Shown here: piece by piece, positions 55,486 to 64,000 of the stretch | Position numbering within the stretch: position 1 is the first letter of the stretch | How the letters are laid out: every line of letters begins with the position of its first letter | Source of the DNA: Wolfiporia cocos | Lineage: Eukaryota; Basidiomycota; Agaricomycetes; Polyporales; Phaeolaceae | NCBI GenBank assembly: GCA_029448655.1 | Contig: JACCLO010000003.1 | Span: forward strand, 4,092,001 to 4,156,000 | DNA: 64,000 nt | Direction of reading: 5' to 3' | Notes under the pieces: model-generated | What the model saw: only the letters and a program-made list of their open reading frames with translations | What the model was told of the DNA's origin: nothing | Databases searched by the model: none | Translations under genes and position numbers: made by a program

Positions 55486-55575
55486 AGCCTTGTGGCCAAG
55501 TGGTCTGAGTCACTGCTAGCACTGCCATCCATCTTTTCCAGAGGTCAGGAGTTCGACTCCTTGCGGTAGCATCGT
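55486..55575 (+). promoter_or_regulatory. tRNA-like Pol III module, right end of element B, facing outward
   Basis: A-box match TGGCCAAGTGG (55493-55503) followed by TCTGAG, and B box AGTTCGACTCC (55550-55560), then a T5 run at about 55575. The A-to-B distance fits a tRNA with a long variable arm (Leu/Ser type), the same class as the module at the GTAGAG end of element A. An internal TTTT between the boxes could end transcription early. Confidence 0.68.
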
Positions 55576-55704
55576 CTTTTTCCATAGATGATAAATGTAT
55601 CTGGATGCATCTGTCTACATACTTGGCACGTGATTTACGTGTTAGAGTGGCCTAGATGCATCTGCGTTCACTCTAAAGATGTATCTGGGGCACTGAAACT
55701 CTAC

Positions 55705-56368
55705 AGGTGGGAGCATGCGTCTTCGTGGAGGGGGCAGTTGCGCAACATGTGTGAGCCAGTCTGGATGGTAGTGCTATCGCAGGGGCAGTAGGAGGTCTTG
55801 GAGGGTACAAAGCGTTGGTAGCACCCGCCGAAATGTCCGTGTCCGAGTAGGGTTTGGATTAGGCGAGCATGAACGTCGTGAGTGCCGGTGTAACAGCGGT
55901 GGAAGGGGTGCAAATTAAGGGAGGGCAGGTTAGAAGGCGCAGTGCCAGCAAGGTTGTGATGCGGCCGAGTTTTACTTTCTGCACACCATTGTTCAAGTGC
56001 CGATGCGAGCGCGTTCGAGTAGCCACATAAGAACTGGCGGGATGGACGTGGGGAGGGTGACCGCTGACCGAGCGAGGCCGTCGGCGCGGGTGTTGCCAGT
56101 GATATTTGAGTGACCGGGGCACCAATGGAGCGTGATGCACAGGTTGGGTCGTGTTTGGAGTGCGGTGTCAATGGCCTGCCAAAAAATGACGCTGTGCATC
56201 TGGCCCGTATGGTGGTATTGTAGGCAGTGGTGAGGGTGGAGATCGGCGCGACACCAACAGTGATAGGTATTCTGAGACTGTCCTCAGCCTCATCGCATCT
56301 TTCGGGGTGCTTGAGAAGCTTCGATGGCTACATTCGTCTATGAGCATAAGAGTCAGTCTAGGCCACAC
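55705..56368 (-). mobile_element. LINE fragment, RNase H region and polyprotein C-terminus (proximal part)
   Basis: Minus-strand frames read LHWCPGHSNITGNTRADGLA (about 56130-56070), the RNase H WxPGHxxxxGNxxAD motif. Then, after a frameshift, come HDVHARLIQTLLGHGHFGGC and YCPCDSTTIQTGSHMLRNCP, the zinc-knuckle-like tail of fungal non-LTR retrotransposons. The frame stops where element B begins (55704) and resumes at 53139. At least one internal frameshift shows the LINE was already decayed or is 5'-truncated. The remaining reverse transcriptase is absent. Confidence 0.82.
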
Positions 56369-56369
56369 C

Positions 56370-57637
56370 AGTCAATACAACAGAAAACATACCTTTTTAG
56401 CTCCCGTCGGTGCACAGAGAACTGTAGCAGTCTTTGGAATCTCCACCTTTGGCTTCTCATCCACGCCTATTGCGTCCATCCGCGCCTTCGCTTTCCTGTC
56501 CCCGGCAAGTTCTCTAGAATCCAATTAAGCCCCTTCTCCCGCATCGCAACCTCAACGTTGATGCGCTCATCAGCATCGCTCCGAATGAGCTTGGTACACC
56601 AGACAATGACATCTCAGTTCTTCAAGAACTTTGTGATGGTGTGGAAGCTCTGGTACTCAAACAGCTCCATGAGCTCATTCTCACAGTCTCATAGGTTTGA
56701 CTCTGAACCGAGGATGGAAAGGACGGCAGCAGCCTCCTCTGTAGCCGTGACAGGGTCAGGGTAGACATCGGAGATCTGACGCTGGACCCAAAAACCATCG
56801 ATGGAGTGCAGGGAAACAATGTCTTTGGTGACCTGAGCCTTGCCCTGCTGTGCAGACGACATACCCCCAACAACGAGTCCCTCATCTCTTTCGAGTAACT
56901 TGGGGGTGCCTCTCCCATTTCCTCTGCCTCCTCATTCTCCTCATCTGACTCGTCCTGGATCTCAAAGCCCTCCTCTTCTTCCTCTTCTTTGTTGGAGACA
57001 ACTGCGACACCCATTTCCTCATCAATCTCAGCATCCTTCCGCTCCAGGTGTGGGTCCACTTGCATTTCGTCCTCCACACCATAATTCGTCATCTTCTTTG
57101 ACAGGTCGAGGAGTTGCGAAAACATCTCATTTGAGACGGGGCCTACAACTTCCTCAACCTCCTTCTTCTTGTCAAAGTCCTTCATGTTCTCGTTCTTCAG
57201 CGCCTCCAGAACGATATTGGCTGCGCTGCGGATGACATCGTGTGCCTGGTCCCCAAGGGACTGGCGAACACCAGACAGGGTAAGCTCGTATACCTCGCAC
57301 ATCTCTGCTGTGTGAGGTACGTAAGCCCCTCCACGTCCTGTGTTGCCTCAATGATGTCCATGTAGCCAAAGCCTGTCGCCTCCGCCCTGCATTTTGGCTG
57401 CCTCTCTGACGTATCCTGCTTATCCATAGCCTTCTGCTTCTTCTTCTCCTCCAGGTCCTTTGGAGTCTCGTGTTGCACGCGCGAGCCCATCTCGCATGGG
57501 TCGATATGCCCGGCCAGAGAAGTGGGCGTGCCATTGGGCTCCTTGTCGTGGCAGAGGAGAGCAGACCGATTGGCAGTCAGAATCAAAGATGAGATGGCGG
57601 CATAGCTGTAGCTAGACAAATCCCGCTTTGCAGACAT
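56370..57637 (-). pseudogene. BRR2: Truncated, frameshifted N-terminal fragment of the Brr2 U5 snRNP helicase
   Basis: From ATG 57637 the minus strand reads KRDLSSYSYAAISSLILTAN, GHIDPCEMGSRVQ, then EATGFGYMDIIEATQDVEGL, the N-terminus of Brr2/SNRNP200. After frameshifts it continues VYELTLSGVRQSLGDQAHDV, VSNEMFSQLLDLSKKMTNYG, EIDEEMGVAVV, an acidic run, then in another frame DIVSLHSIDGFWVQRQISDV and DCENELMELFEYQSFHTITK. At least three frame changes and stops (including one before DCENEL) rule out function. Near its 3' end it reads TATVLCAPTGAKK, like the helicase Walker A (CAPTGAGKT), implying an internal deletion that joined the N-terminal region to the start of the helicase. The functional gene must lie elsewhere. 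Confidence 0.82.
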
Positions 57638-59124
57638 GATAGTGCAAATGATGGTCGGAAGACGGCAAGCGCTCGATGCCCCATGCCATGACAAATTTCA
57701 GAGTGCTAGATTCCGATTCTCGGGATTTTTATGTAAAGGCTGATTTGTTTCAGAATTGAGCGTCGGATTTAGTCAAGATTCAGGAAATCGACGGGCTTGG
57801 AATCGGATCAGGAAATCGACGGGCTTGGAATCGGATCTGTGATTCTTGCCAGGAAGATCGAGTGCGCATTGGAACAAAATACAAAGTGTGGTAGATCCGT
57901 GGACCTGAAGCACCCAATGTGGTGCACCTCTTCTGTATCCTTAATGGGCTTCCATCCAGTCCTTGGCACTACTACAACCACTCCATATAGGATAAAGGCC
58001 ATACAGTACCCCTGGAGATTAGAATAGCGCAACAAGGACAATCCAGAATGCCTCAAGGCATGGCTATCCGAGCTATATGACAAGTGACACAGAAAGACTC
58101 TGTGGGACTCACCATACCCAATGGGGAGGGAATGACGATGAGGGTCTAACTATAAGCCAGCAGGAGGTGAAAGGACTTCTACGGCGAACGCCGAGAAGAA
58201 TAGATCTAAAGGTAAAGAGCCGCAGGCTCCTACATTATATACATACATATTGGACTAGGTAAGCTACTGTATAGTAAGTACCTAAGAAGGAATGTGTGGC
58301 TTGCACCCTAAGGGTGGAAGCGTACATGACACTACTCTACAAAGGCCGTGGCCCGCCGGTAATGGCCGGGCCAATCGTAAAGGAGAGAGCGTGTGGTATC
58401 ACCATGAGGCGATCATAGAACATGCGGGCGCAGCCCGGGTATAGGCAAGGCCAGTAAGCCGGTACCTTGAGGGTGATCCACCATTGGGCAGAATCCATGA
58501 GATGACTAAGGCGTTAGCCGAGTCATCTATGCCATTGGACGCACTTAGTCTCATTACTAAGGCGCAGCGTCGTAGACATGTGTTATCAACCGGACCGTAT
58601 GGTAACCGGTGACAACGAGGTGGCCTAGGGCTGGGGGTTGGACTTCACTGAGAGGCTAGAAGCCTGGAGCTATGCAAGTGCTGGAGCTCCATGTGGGTCG
58701 GTGGATGCTGGACCAATGGCAGTAATAGCGGATAGCTATTATCATGCCGTGGCACCATTCTTGTGTAAGGATGGCGCACCATGTGATGTCATTTTCTATG
58801 TAGAACAATGATGTAGACGGTCCAGGTTGCAAGGCTGGACCGGTGACGTAGTGTGACGTAGCTAAGTCTAGACAACCGTGAAGTCATAGGTCGGAGCCGG
58901 GGCCAGGAGGGCTAAGGCTATGACATTGGGATGATGTGGAAGTCCTGACTAGCATGTTATGCGTAATCATGAGAGCTTAGTAGCGTGTCATTACGTTACG
59001 TAAGCTATAAGGCCAGTTAAGGACCTTATTGTATGGCAATTGTGGGATAAGTCCCAGATAACTTGTAGGTAGACGTATAATCCCGTAGAAATGTGCTAAA
59101 ATAGCGGAAAAAGCTGGTCTCAGA
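57638..59124. other. Repeat-like non-coding stretch between the Brr2 fragment and the FunK1 remnant
   Basis: No gene supported. A perfect 28-bp tandem duplication lies at 57781-57836. From about 58.26 kb the sequence has LTR-like character (many short inverted words such as GGCCCGCCGGTAATGGCCGGGCC, no ORF), possibly a solo LTR or old leader, but no second copy or target duplication was found. Confidence 0.35.
57781..57836. repeat. 28-bp perfect tandem duplication
   Basis: The 28-mer beginning CAGGAAATCGACGGGCTTGG at 57781 is repeated without change at 57809. Confidence 0.9.
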
Positions 59125-59800
59125 TAAATCTGTGACAACAAGGTGGGGGTGGTGGACGTGCCATTGGATGAGTTTCTCAATCAATTCATACCCTGTGATA
59201 CGTCGGACTATCTGCAGTTCAGGATCAAAGATCCCTTCACAGATCTTTGAGGGCTTGAGCTCAAAGAAGAGAAGGAGATGTATGATCCATTGGTGAGTAT
59301 TCAGTGTTGAGGCTGTCATGCTGCCACATACTTACATATTGAGCAACATAGGTGTATGCATTCAACGCGCTGATGTTGGACATCCATGGTGAAGGCGATG
59401 AACTTACTTTCCTCAGGAGAGACAAGAAGTCAATCCCAAATCCATACAGAGAGTTGGCTCCGGCGATGAGCAGAACATTTCCTGATATTATCGGTGTGCT
59501 TCCTGGTGCACCTGTGTATGAGGAAGTACTTTGGGCGCAGGTTGGACTCATGGTGGAAATCAAAGGAGCCAACCACCTTGATCCAATGGATAGTGCAAGC
59601 CAGTGAGCCGATTTGGTTCAAATCACAGAAAGTGCTCTCAACTTCCTCTCTGCTCATGGTGCCCAGTATGCTTACGTCCTCCATGACATGGGCAGCTTTG
59701 CTTGTATTTATCGCTTCGAGAATGCCTCTGCCATCACGTTGCGCCACTTCCATTACATCACCAAACATGTGTTCATATCAAGATTTTTCTATTGACTCCT
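59125..59800 (+). pseudogene. FunK1-type (fungal protein kinase) N-terminal remnant
   Basis: Plus-strand frames read VVDVPLDEFLNQFIPC, then a stop, GLELKEEKEMYDPL, and after a probable intron YAFNALMLDI, IPNPYRELAPAMSRTFPDII and VGLMVEIKGAN. In another frame come ESALNFLSAHGAQYAYVLHD and SFACIYRFENASAITLRHFH. This order (VPxxEFL..F, KEKEMYxP...AFN, PDI, EIK, then the R...DxSxxxxxxxF region) is that of the N-terminal part of agaricomycete FunK1 proteins. The in-frame stop and frame changes, and the absence of the kinase core, indicate a dead fragment. The identification is by pattern only. Confidence 0.5.
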
Positions 59801-60179
59801 CTGCCCCTCTTATTCCAACCAGGTCATCCTGAATGGCCAGGACGACTTCTCTTTCGTGGTTTCGGAGAGTTTCGTCAAAGGATTAGGGGTCCCTGTTACG
59901 GTTATTTTGATTTTTCGAATATTGACAGAACTCACCACCAGGCGAATACAATACAGGGACTTGTTGCACAACCAACCCCCTGGCTACTCGTGACTCTACT
60001 GGGCGAATCCCCAGTTGTACTAGCATGTAGGGCGCGTTTCACTTTTGGCAGATCCAACTCTGCCACCATTTCATCTTTATCATCTCGCAGCTGATAGATG
60101 GCGTTCAACCGCCATCTTCATTTCTATCTATCATTTCAGATATATCACTCCGTACCTATCAAACGTTTGGTACTATAGC

Positions 60180-60649
60180 GTAGATAGTAGCGGTGACATC
60201 TGGGATGGACTTGACCCCTAAAACCTAATGTAATATATAAACTCATGTACTTACTGTCGAAGCTCTTCAGCTCGACCTTGTTGTACAAACAAGAAGTCTT
60301 ATACTCGTTCTCAAATGTAGGAAACTACGCTCAGTATTTCTCGCTCGAGCAACCGAACGACTAAGTCCTCGAAGTGCACACTGACTTCTCGGACTTAGGC
60401 GAGTCTTATATTCTATTCGACTCGCACCTGAACAGATTATATCCTCTAACACGTATTGGATATTATACGATCTCCTAGGGACTTCACCTAGGACTTGAAG
60501 GCATCTAACGAGTATTTGCCTTGCATACGGCAACAAGCCTACATGCAGAAGAACGATCTATATTCGCGACTCGAATATACGAACGGGTATTCGACCCGTA
60601 ACAGAAGGTCGAGCTTATCACACCCTCACCTACCACGGTGTAAGGGCAC
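60180..60649 (+). repeat. Putative LTR/leader of the second retrotransposon
   Basis: Non-coding sequence with a TATA-like TAATATATAA (60231-60240) about 410 bp before the gag ATG. Borders and primer-binding site are not resolved. Confidence 0.4.
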
Positions 60650-62494
60650 ATGATATTTGGACCAGAATTCCCAGCACGACTGATTGAACTCTTGCCCGAG
60701 GACATTCAGGGAGTCTACAGACTCAACCAATACGAGTGGACTGACACCATTGGAGCCTTCCGTAACCGCGGAGGAATTGTTGTCATCCCCAGAGAAGATA
60801 GGGCACCGAAGTGGGTACAAGTATACCCCTCCGCAGGAACGACCGCTTGGGAAATAACGCGTGAAGCGTTTGAACGATTCGGAGAAATCCCTCCGATGTC
60901 AACCGCGACGTTGACCGAAAACGAAACTGAAACCATGAACAGAACCTTCGATGCCGATGGAAATACGAATCAGCCTTCGGGCGCCACAGGAATGGCAGGA
61001 ATTGAGCGCATCGGAGATGATGGGAGAAATCCTGGAAACTTTACAGGAACAGATAACAGCCAGACTGGAGGACAGGACCCTCCAGGATTTGTATCTGCTT
61101 TTGCGCAGAGTGGGGTTGGGTCTATGGCTGGAGGAACAAACCTCTTTGGAAACCCCCCACAGAACGCACCCGGAATGGGTAGCGGAGGAAATCCATCTTG
61201 GACTAGCCCAAGCGGAGGAATGGGAACGACAAACCCAGGAACATGGCCTTCAGGCCTATTTGGACGAACCTCCGCAGATACAAGCGGAGGAGGACTGGGA
61301 GGAAGCTTTGGACTCAGAGGAGGAAATGCCCCCCCTCCTGGAGGACTCAGAGGAGGAACCCCCGCGAACCCCGGAGGAGGAACCCCTGAAGGAGGAAACC
61401 CAGGGAACCCTGGAGGAAACCCAGGAAACCCGGGTGGAGGATACCCGGGAGGAGGAGGACCCCCAGGGGGACCTCCACCACCGAATGCGCCGCAGCCTCA
61501 ACCTCCGGCGCCGAACCCGTATTACCGACCCCCGATGATAAAGATCAATCCCCCCGACGTATTCGATGGGGAACGATCTGACATGCAGAACTTCATAAAC
61601 CAGTGTAACTCCTGGTTTACGATGTACGAAACATCGTTCCAGAATGACGTCCAGAGAGTGATCTTTATCCTCTCTTATATCTCAAACAAGGGGAAAACGG
61701 GCCAATGGAAACAGAACTATCATAGGGTCTATACGAACCCTGTGACGAAACGATTCTTCCCGCCTAGTCTCGCACAATTTGATGCAGACTTCCAGAAAGC
61801 CTTCAGAGCCATCGAAGAGGTACAGAAGGCGCGGAAGAAGATCCTGGAAGTCGCCCAGGATAGGAAAGACATCGATGATTATATCACCGAATTTAACAAC
61901 TTGGCCGGGAAGGCCCAGTACGACCAATACAGTGCAGACGGAAACGCACTACTCATAACCCTCTTCGAGAAAGGGTTACCGGAACACACGACCCGATACA
62001 TCATCGGTGTTTGGCCGCTACCAGCGACCATCGACGAATGGCAGTCCGCTGCCTCGTACTATGAAAATATGTACAAGATATTCTTGAAACGGGATAAACC
62101 GTTTGTCAAGAAAAAGGCTTGGCAAGCCCCGAACCAGAATAATGGACGCGCTAGCGCTCCGACCCCACCGAAGGATCCGAACGCGATGGATGTAGATCGA
62201 ATGACCACCCAGGAAAGGGATGATCACATCAAGAAGGGCAAATGTTTCACTTGCCATCAGCCAGGGCATATGTCACGAGACTGCCCAAAGAAACCAAAGA
62301 AGTCAGTACACCCCAGGCGAACAACTCGAAAGACTGAAGAAGAAGAAGCCGAGCAAGAAGCTCGCATCGAAGAAGTCTCTGAGGAAGAGACTGAATACAT
62401 CACTGTGAACAGAGCGGTCACAGCAATTAGGGCCCTGAAAGCCAAGAACCCCGAGCTTCTAGCTCAGCTCGTAGAAGAACAGGATTTTGCCTAG
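60650..62494 (+). CDS. gag: Gag polyprotein with CCHC zinc knuckle
   Basis: 614 residues, intact. A short N-terminal globular segment (FGPEFPARLIELLPEDIQGV) is followed by a long Gly/Pro/Asn-rich disordered region (about 90-285). Next come a retrotransposon-gag capsid-like helical domain (about 300-480; PDVFDGERSDMQNFINQCNS, WKQNYHRVYTNP, GLPEHTTRYIIGVWPLP) and a basic tail with the zinc knuckle CFTCHQPGHMSRDC (C-x2-C-x4-H-x4-C, about 531-544). The C-terminus is acidic. It ends TAG at 62492-62494. The following protease frame is -1 relative to gag and open through the overlap (reading GFCLGGKPTVLPSEKAAHV), so -1 frameshifting in the T-run near 62485 could link them. Confidence 0.9.
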   Translation: MIFGPEFPARLIELLPEDIQGVYRLNQYEWTDTIGAFRNRGGIVVIPREDRAPKWVQVYPSAGTTAWEITREAFERFGEIPPMSTATLTENETETMNRTFDADGNTNQPSGATGMAGIERIGDDGRNPGNFTGTDNSQTGGQDPPGFVSAFAQSGVGSMAGGTNLFGNPPQNAPGMGSGGNPSWTSPSGGMGTTNPGTWPSGLFGRTSADTSGGGLGGSFGLRGGNAPPPGGLRGGTPANPGGGTPEGGNPGNPGGNPGNPGGGYPGGGGPPGGPPPPNAPQPQPPAPNPYYRPPMIKINPPDVFDGERSDMQNFINQCNSWFTMYETSFQNDVQRVIFILSYISNKGKTGQWKQNYHRVYTNPVTKRFFPPSLAQFDADFQKAFRAIEEVQKARKKILEVAQDRKDIDDYITEFNNLAGKAQYDQYSADGNALLITLFEKGLPEHTTRYIIGVWPLPATIDEWQSAASYYENMYKIFLKRDKPFVKKKAWQAPNQNNGRASAPTPPKDPNAMDVDRMTTQERDDHIKKGKCFTCHQPGHMSRDCPKKPKKSVHPRRTTRKTEEEEAEQEARIEEVSEEETEYITVNRAVTAIRALKAKNPELLAQLVEEQDFA

Positions 62495-62583
62495 GAGGGA
62501 AGCCCACGGTCTTACCCTCCGAGAAAGCAGCACATGTAATTACCTCGTTCGAGAAGAATCGATCCCTCTTCATCCCGGTAATC

Positions 62584-63444
62584 ATGACGCTGGCAAAACC
62601 TGTGAAGTGCAACGCACTAATCGACTCAGGAGCAATGTCGAATTTAATCCACAGCAGAGTGGTAGAAAAATACAAGGTGCCCACACGACCCTTGGAGAAC
62701 CCGATCATCGTCAAAAACGTCGATGGAACGGAAAACAAAGATGGATTAATAGATCGAGAAGCCACCATACTCCTACGATATCCAAAGACCCGAAAGACAC
62801 TGAAAGTCCGATTCCTGGTAGGATCAATCGGAACAGAGAATATGATTCTAGGGTATGGGTGGCTAAAAGACAAAAACCCCACAATCAACTGGAAGGACCA
62901 AACAGTCGACGTACGATCAGTACTAGGGGCAGAAGAAAGAAAACCCGAAACCACGATCCAAATGGATACGGTGGAAATGGTGGTTGCCCCAGAAGGGAAA
63001 TTTCCAACACGAGGAACCCAAGAGGCTGCAGGATACGACCTTTATGCCGCAGAAGAAACAGAGATCCCTGCAGGGGGATGGAAACTCGTCTCCACTGGAG
63101 TAAAAATGAAAATCCTGAAGGGATCGTATGGGAGGTTGGCGGGACGATCGGGCAATACCCTCCGACATGGACTGGAAGTGCAAGCAGGAGTCATAGACTC
63201 AGACTACCGGGGGAATGTGGGAGCCATCGTTTTTAACCACTCAGATAAGGCGCACAGAATTATCCCGGGCATGCGAATAGCCCAGATAATATTCGAACGA
63301 CACCTAACCCCTGACCTTGTAAAGGTTGAAGATCTGGACGAGACAGAAAGGGGAGAAAGGGGTTTGGATCTACAGACCAACCAGAAGAAACAGCACGACA
63401 ATTATACACTCCTGAGGAATACGAAGCAATCTGACGCTTCGTGA
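62584..63444 (+). CDS. Retrotransposon aspartic protease fused to dUTPase
   Basis: 286 codons from the first ATG; the frame is open back to about 62440 and is probably reached from gag by frameshifting. Residues 1-130 are a retropepsin-like protease: [13 protein letters not shown] with the catalytic Asp, and [20 protein letters not shown], as in Ty3/gypsy proteases. Residues about 135-260 are a trimeric-type dUTPase: motif 1 EAAGYDLYA, motif 2 GRLAGRSGN (usually PRSG), motif 3 [19 protein letters not shown] with the catalytic Asp/Tyr, motif 4 RIAQIIFER. The fifth, Gly-rich motif (RGxGGFGSTG) is reduced to RGERGLDLQ. The dUTPase would limit uracil in cDNA. The frame then ends at 63444, out of register with RT. 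Confidence 0.88.
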   Translation: MTLAKPVKCNALIDSGAMSNLIHSRVVEKYKVPTRPLENPIIVKNVDGTENKDGLIDREATILLRYPKTRKTLKVRFLVGSIGTENMILGYGWLKDKNPTINWKDQTVDVRSVLGAEERKPETTIQMDTVEMVVAPEGKFPTRGTQEAAGYDLYAAEETEIPAGGWKLVSTGVKMKILKGSYGRLAGRSGNTLRHGLEVQAGVIDSDYRGNVGAIVFNHSDKAHRIIPGMRIAQIIFERHLTPDLVKVEDLDETERGERGLDLQTNQKKQHDNYTLLRNTKQSDAS

Positions 63445-64000
63445 AGGATAGCCCTCGAATCATCGGGGAGAAGGGAGAAACACGAAGGAAATTCCGAACA
63501 AAAATGCAGATCATCAATGCTGTTAGAAAAGCATTGACGAAGTCCCAGGAATTCGCACAGAAAACCCGCGAACCAGAAAGGACGATCGAAGAAATGGTCC
63601 CGAAACACCTCTTAGATTTTGCCAAGGTATTCAGCAAGGAATCCGCGGCGGCGTTTCCCCCATCGAGACCCTGGGACCATGCCATCGAATTAAAACCCGA
63701 CTTTGTGCCAAGGGACTGCAAAGTCTATGCGCTGTCACCAAAAGAGCAGCAGGCAATGGACAAATTTCTGAAAGAAAACCTGGCCAAGGGATTCATAGTC
63801 CCTTCAAAGTCCCCAATGGCATCACCCTTCTTTTTCGTCCCAAAGAAGGACGACGGCCTACGACCATGTCAGGATTATCGGTACCTGAACGAATGGACGA
63901 TAAAAAACGTCTATCCCCTGCCACTTATCTCGGAACTCCTGGAAAACTGAAAGGAGCAAAAATCTCTACAAAGATGGATCTTAGAGCAGGATACAACAAT
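63435..64000 (+). pseudogene. pol: Start of reverse transcriptase, disrupted; continues past the window
   Basis: Reads [56 protein letters not shown], then [20 protein letters not shown] and [12 protein letters not shown], the N-terminal fingers of a Ty3/gypsy RT. Upstream in the same frame YTPEEYEAI precedes a TGA (63432-63434), so this frame is cut off from the dUTPase frame. At about 63945 the run GAAAAC lacks one base: the expected [18 protein letters not shown] continues in the next frame. Two lesions in 520 bp show that this copy cannot make a normal Pol. Confidence 0.85.

Larger units (their letters stand above)
53147..55704. mobile_element. Element B: foldback-ended element with tRNA-like modules, satellite and zinc-finger gene
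   Basis: A 2,558-bp unit flanked by the perfect 7-mer AGGTGGG (53140-53146 and 55705-55711). The left end begins GAGGGACTTCAGTGCC and the right end, read inward, GTAGAGTTTCAGTGCC: the same two distinct termini as element A (8761-9437), in reverse order. Each terminus contains two AGATGCATCT-type palindromes in foldback arrangement. Inside: an outward minus-strand tRNA-like module at 53265-53335, scattered AGATGCATC repeats, a zinc-finger ORF (53889-54965), a perfect 17-bp satellite (55191-55402) and an outward plus-strand tRNA-like module at 55486-55575. No transposase or integrase is seen, so it is non-autonomous. Removing it with one 7-mer restores the LINE reading frame exactly. Confidence 0.88.
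60180..64000 (+). mobile_element. Second Ty3/gypsy-type retrotransposon with protease-dUTPase fusion, truncated by window edge
   Basis: On the plus strand: leader with a TATA-like TAATATATAA at 60231-60240, gag (60650-62494), protease plus dUTPase (62584-63444), then the start of reverse transcriptase to the window end. It differs from the element at the other end of the window: its Gag has a CCHC knuckle and a Gly-Pro-rich middle, and it carries dUTPase. A TGA between dUTPase and RT and a 1-nt loss near 63945 show early decay. The 5' LTR start is not defined because the second LTR is outside the window. Confidence 0.82.

Noticed and set aside
55109..55508. Several overlapping 70-180 codon ORFs on both strands, encoding MHLPTRCICPPDASAHQ-type repeats
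   Set aside because: They are the by-product of a 17-bp satellite without stops in any frame; no start, promoter or composition supports a protein.

Overview
The window reads as nuclear DNA of a basidiomycete fungus, most likely an agaricomycete. Host genes carry many short introns (about 46-90 nt, GT-AG), and the family set fits: F-box/LRR-type proteins, DUF6533 and FunK1-type remnants, a 498-residue P450 with a divided haem cysteine codon, a DOPA 4,5-dioxygenase-like protein, a NYN-domain RNase-like protein and a wax-synthase-like acyltransferase. Both ends lie in Ty3/gypsy LTR retrotransposons.

Layout. 1-7.7 kb: a minus-strand chromodomain Ty3/gypsy element (pol, gag, an extra ORF upstream of gag, putative 5' LTR), cut by the window edge. 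7.75-9.77 kb: a non-autonomous DNA transposon with an 8-bp target duplication, itself split by a 677-bp element (8761-9437, here called element A). 10.3-18.96 kb: wax-synthase-like gene, decayed Gln/Gly/Pro-rich fragment, SF3B1, MZT1, DOPA dioxygenase. 22.3-27 kb: P450 and cystathionine beta-synthase. 27-31.4 kb: gene-poor. 31.4-41.5 kb: DUF1275 protein, small secreted protein, F-box protein, NYN protein, mitochondrial phosphate carrier, RIB3. 42.6-43.8 kb: DUF6533 remnant. 44.5-51 kb: ORC1, ubiquitin C-terminal hydrolase, protein kinase. 53-57.6 kb: a LINE tail interrupted by a 2,558-bp element (53147-55704, element B), then a broken Brr2 N-terminal fragment. 59.1-59.8 kb: FunK1-like remnant. 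60.2-64 kb: a second, different Ty3/gypsy element (plus strand) whose protease is fused to a dUTPase.

The most unusual content is the A/B family. Two copies, 44 kb apart and in opposite orientation, share the same two distinct termini. Each terminus is a foldback built on the palindrome AGATGCATCT. Each copy has near-identical or identical 7-bp flanks and carries an outward-facing tRNA-like Pol III promoter module close to each end, of a different type at each end. Element B also carries a RanBP2-type zinc-finger gene and a perfect 17-bp satellite made of the same palindrome. Its insertion point is proven by the LINE reading frame, which resumes exactly once B and one copy of the 7-bp repeat are removed.

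Host genes are mostly single-copy housekeeping functions (splicing, replication licensing, gamma-tubulin complex, riboflavin, transsulfuration, mitochondrial phosphate import). They form no operon-like pathway; their order looks like ordinary fungal gene neighbourhoods with transposon accumulation at both flanks and around 53-60 kb. All exon structures were assembled by eye from splice consensus, reading phase and family similarity; no database search was possible.
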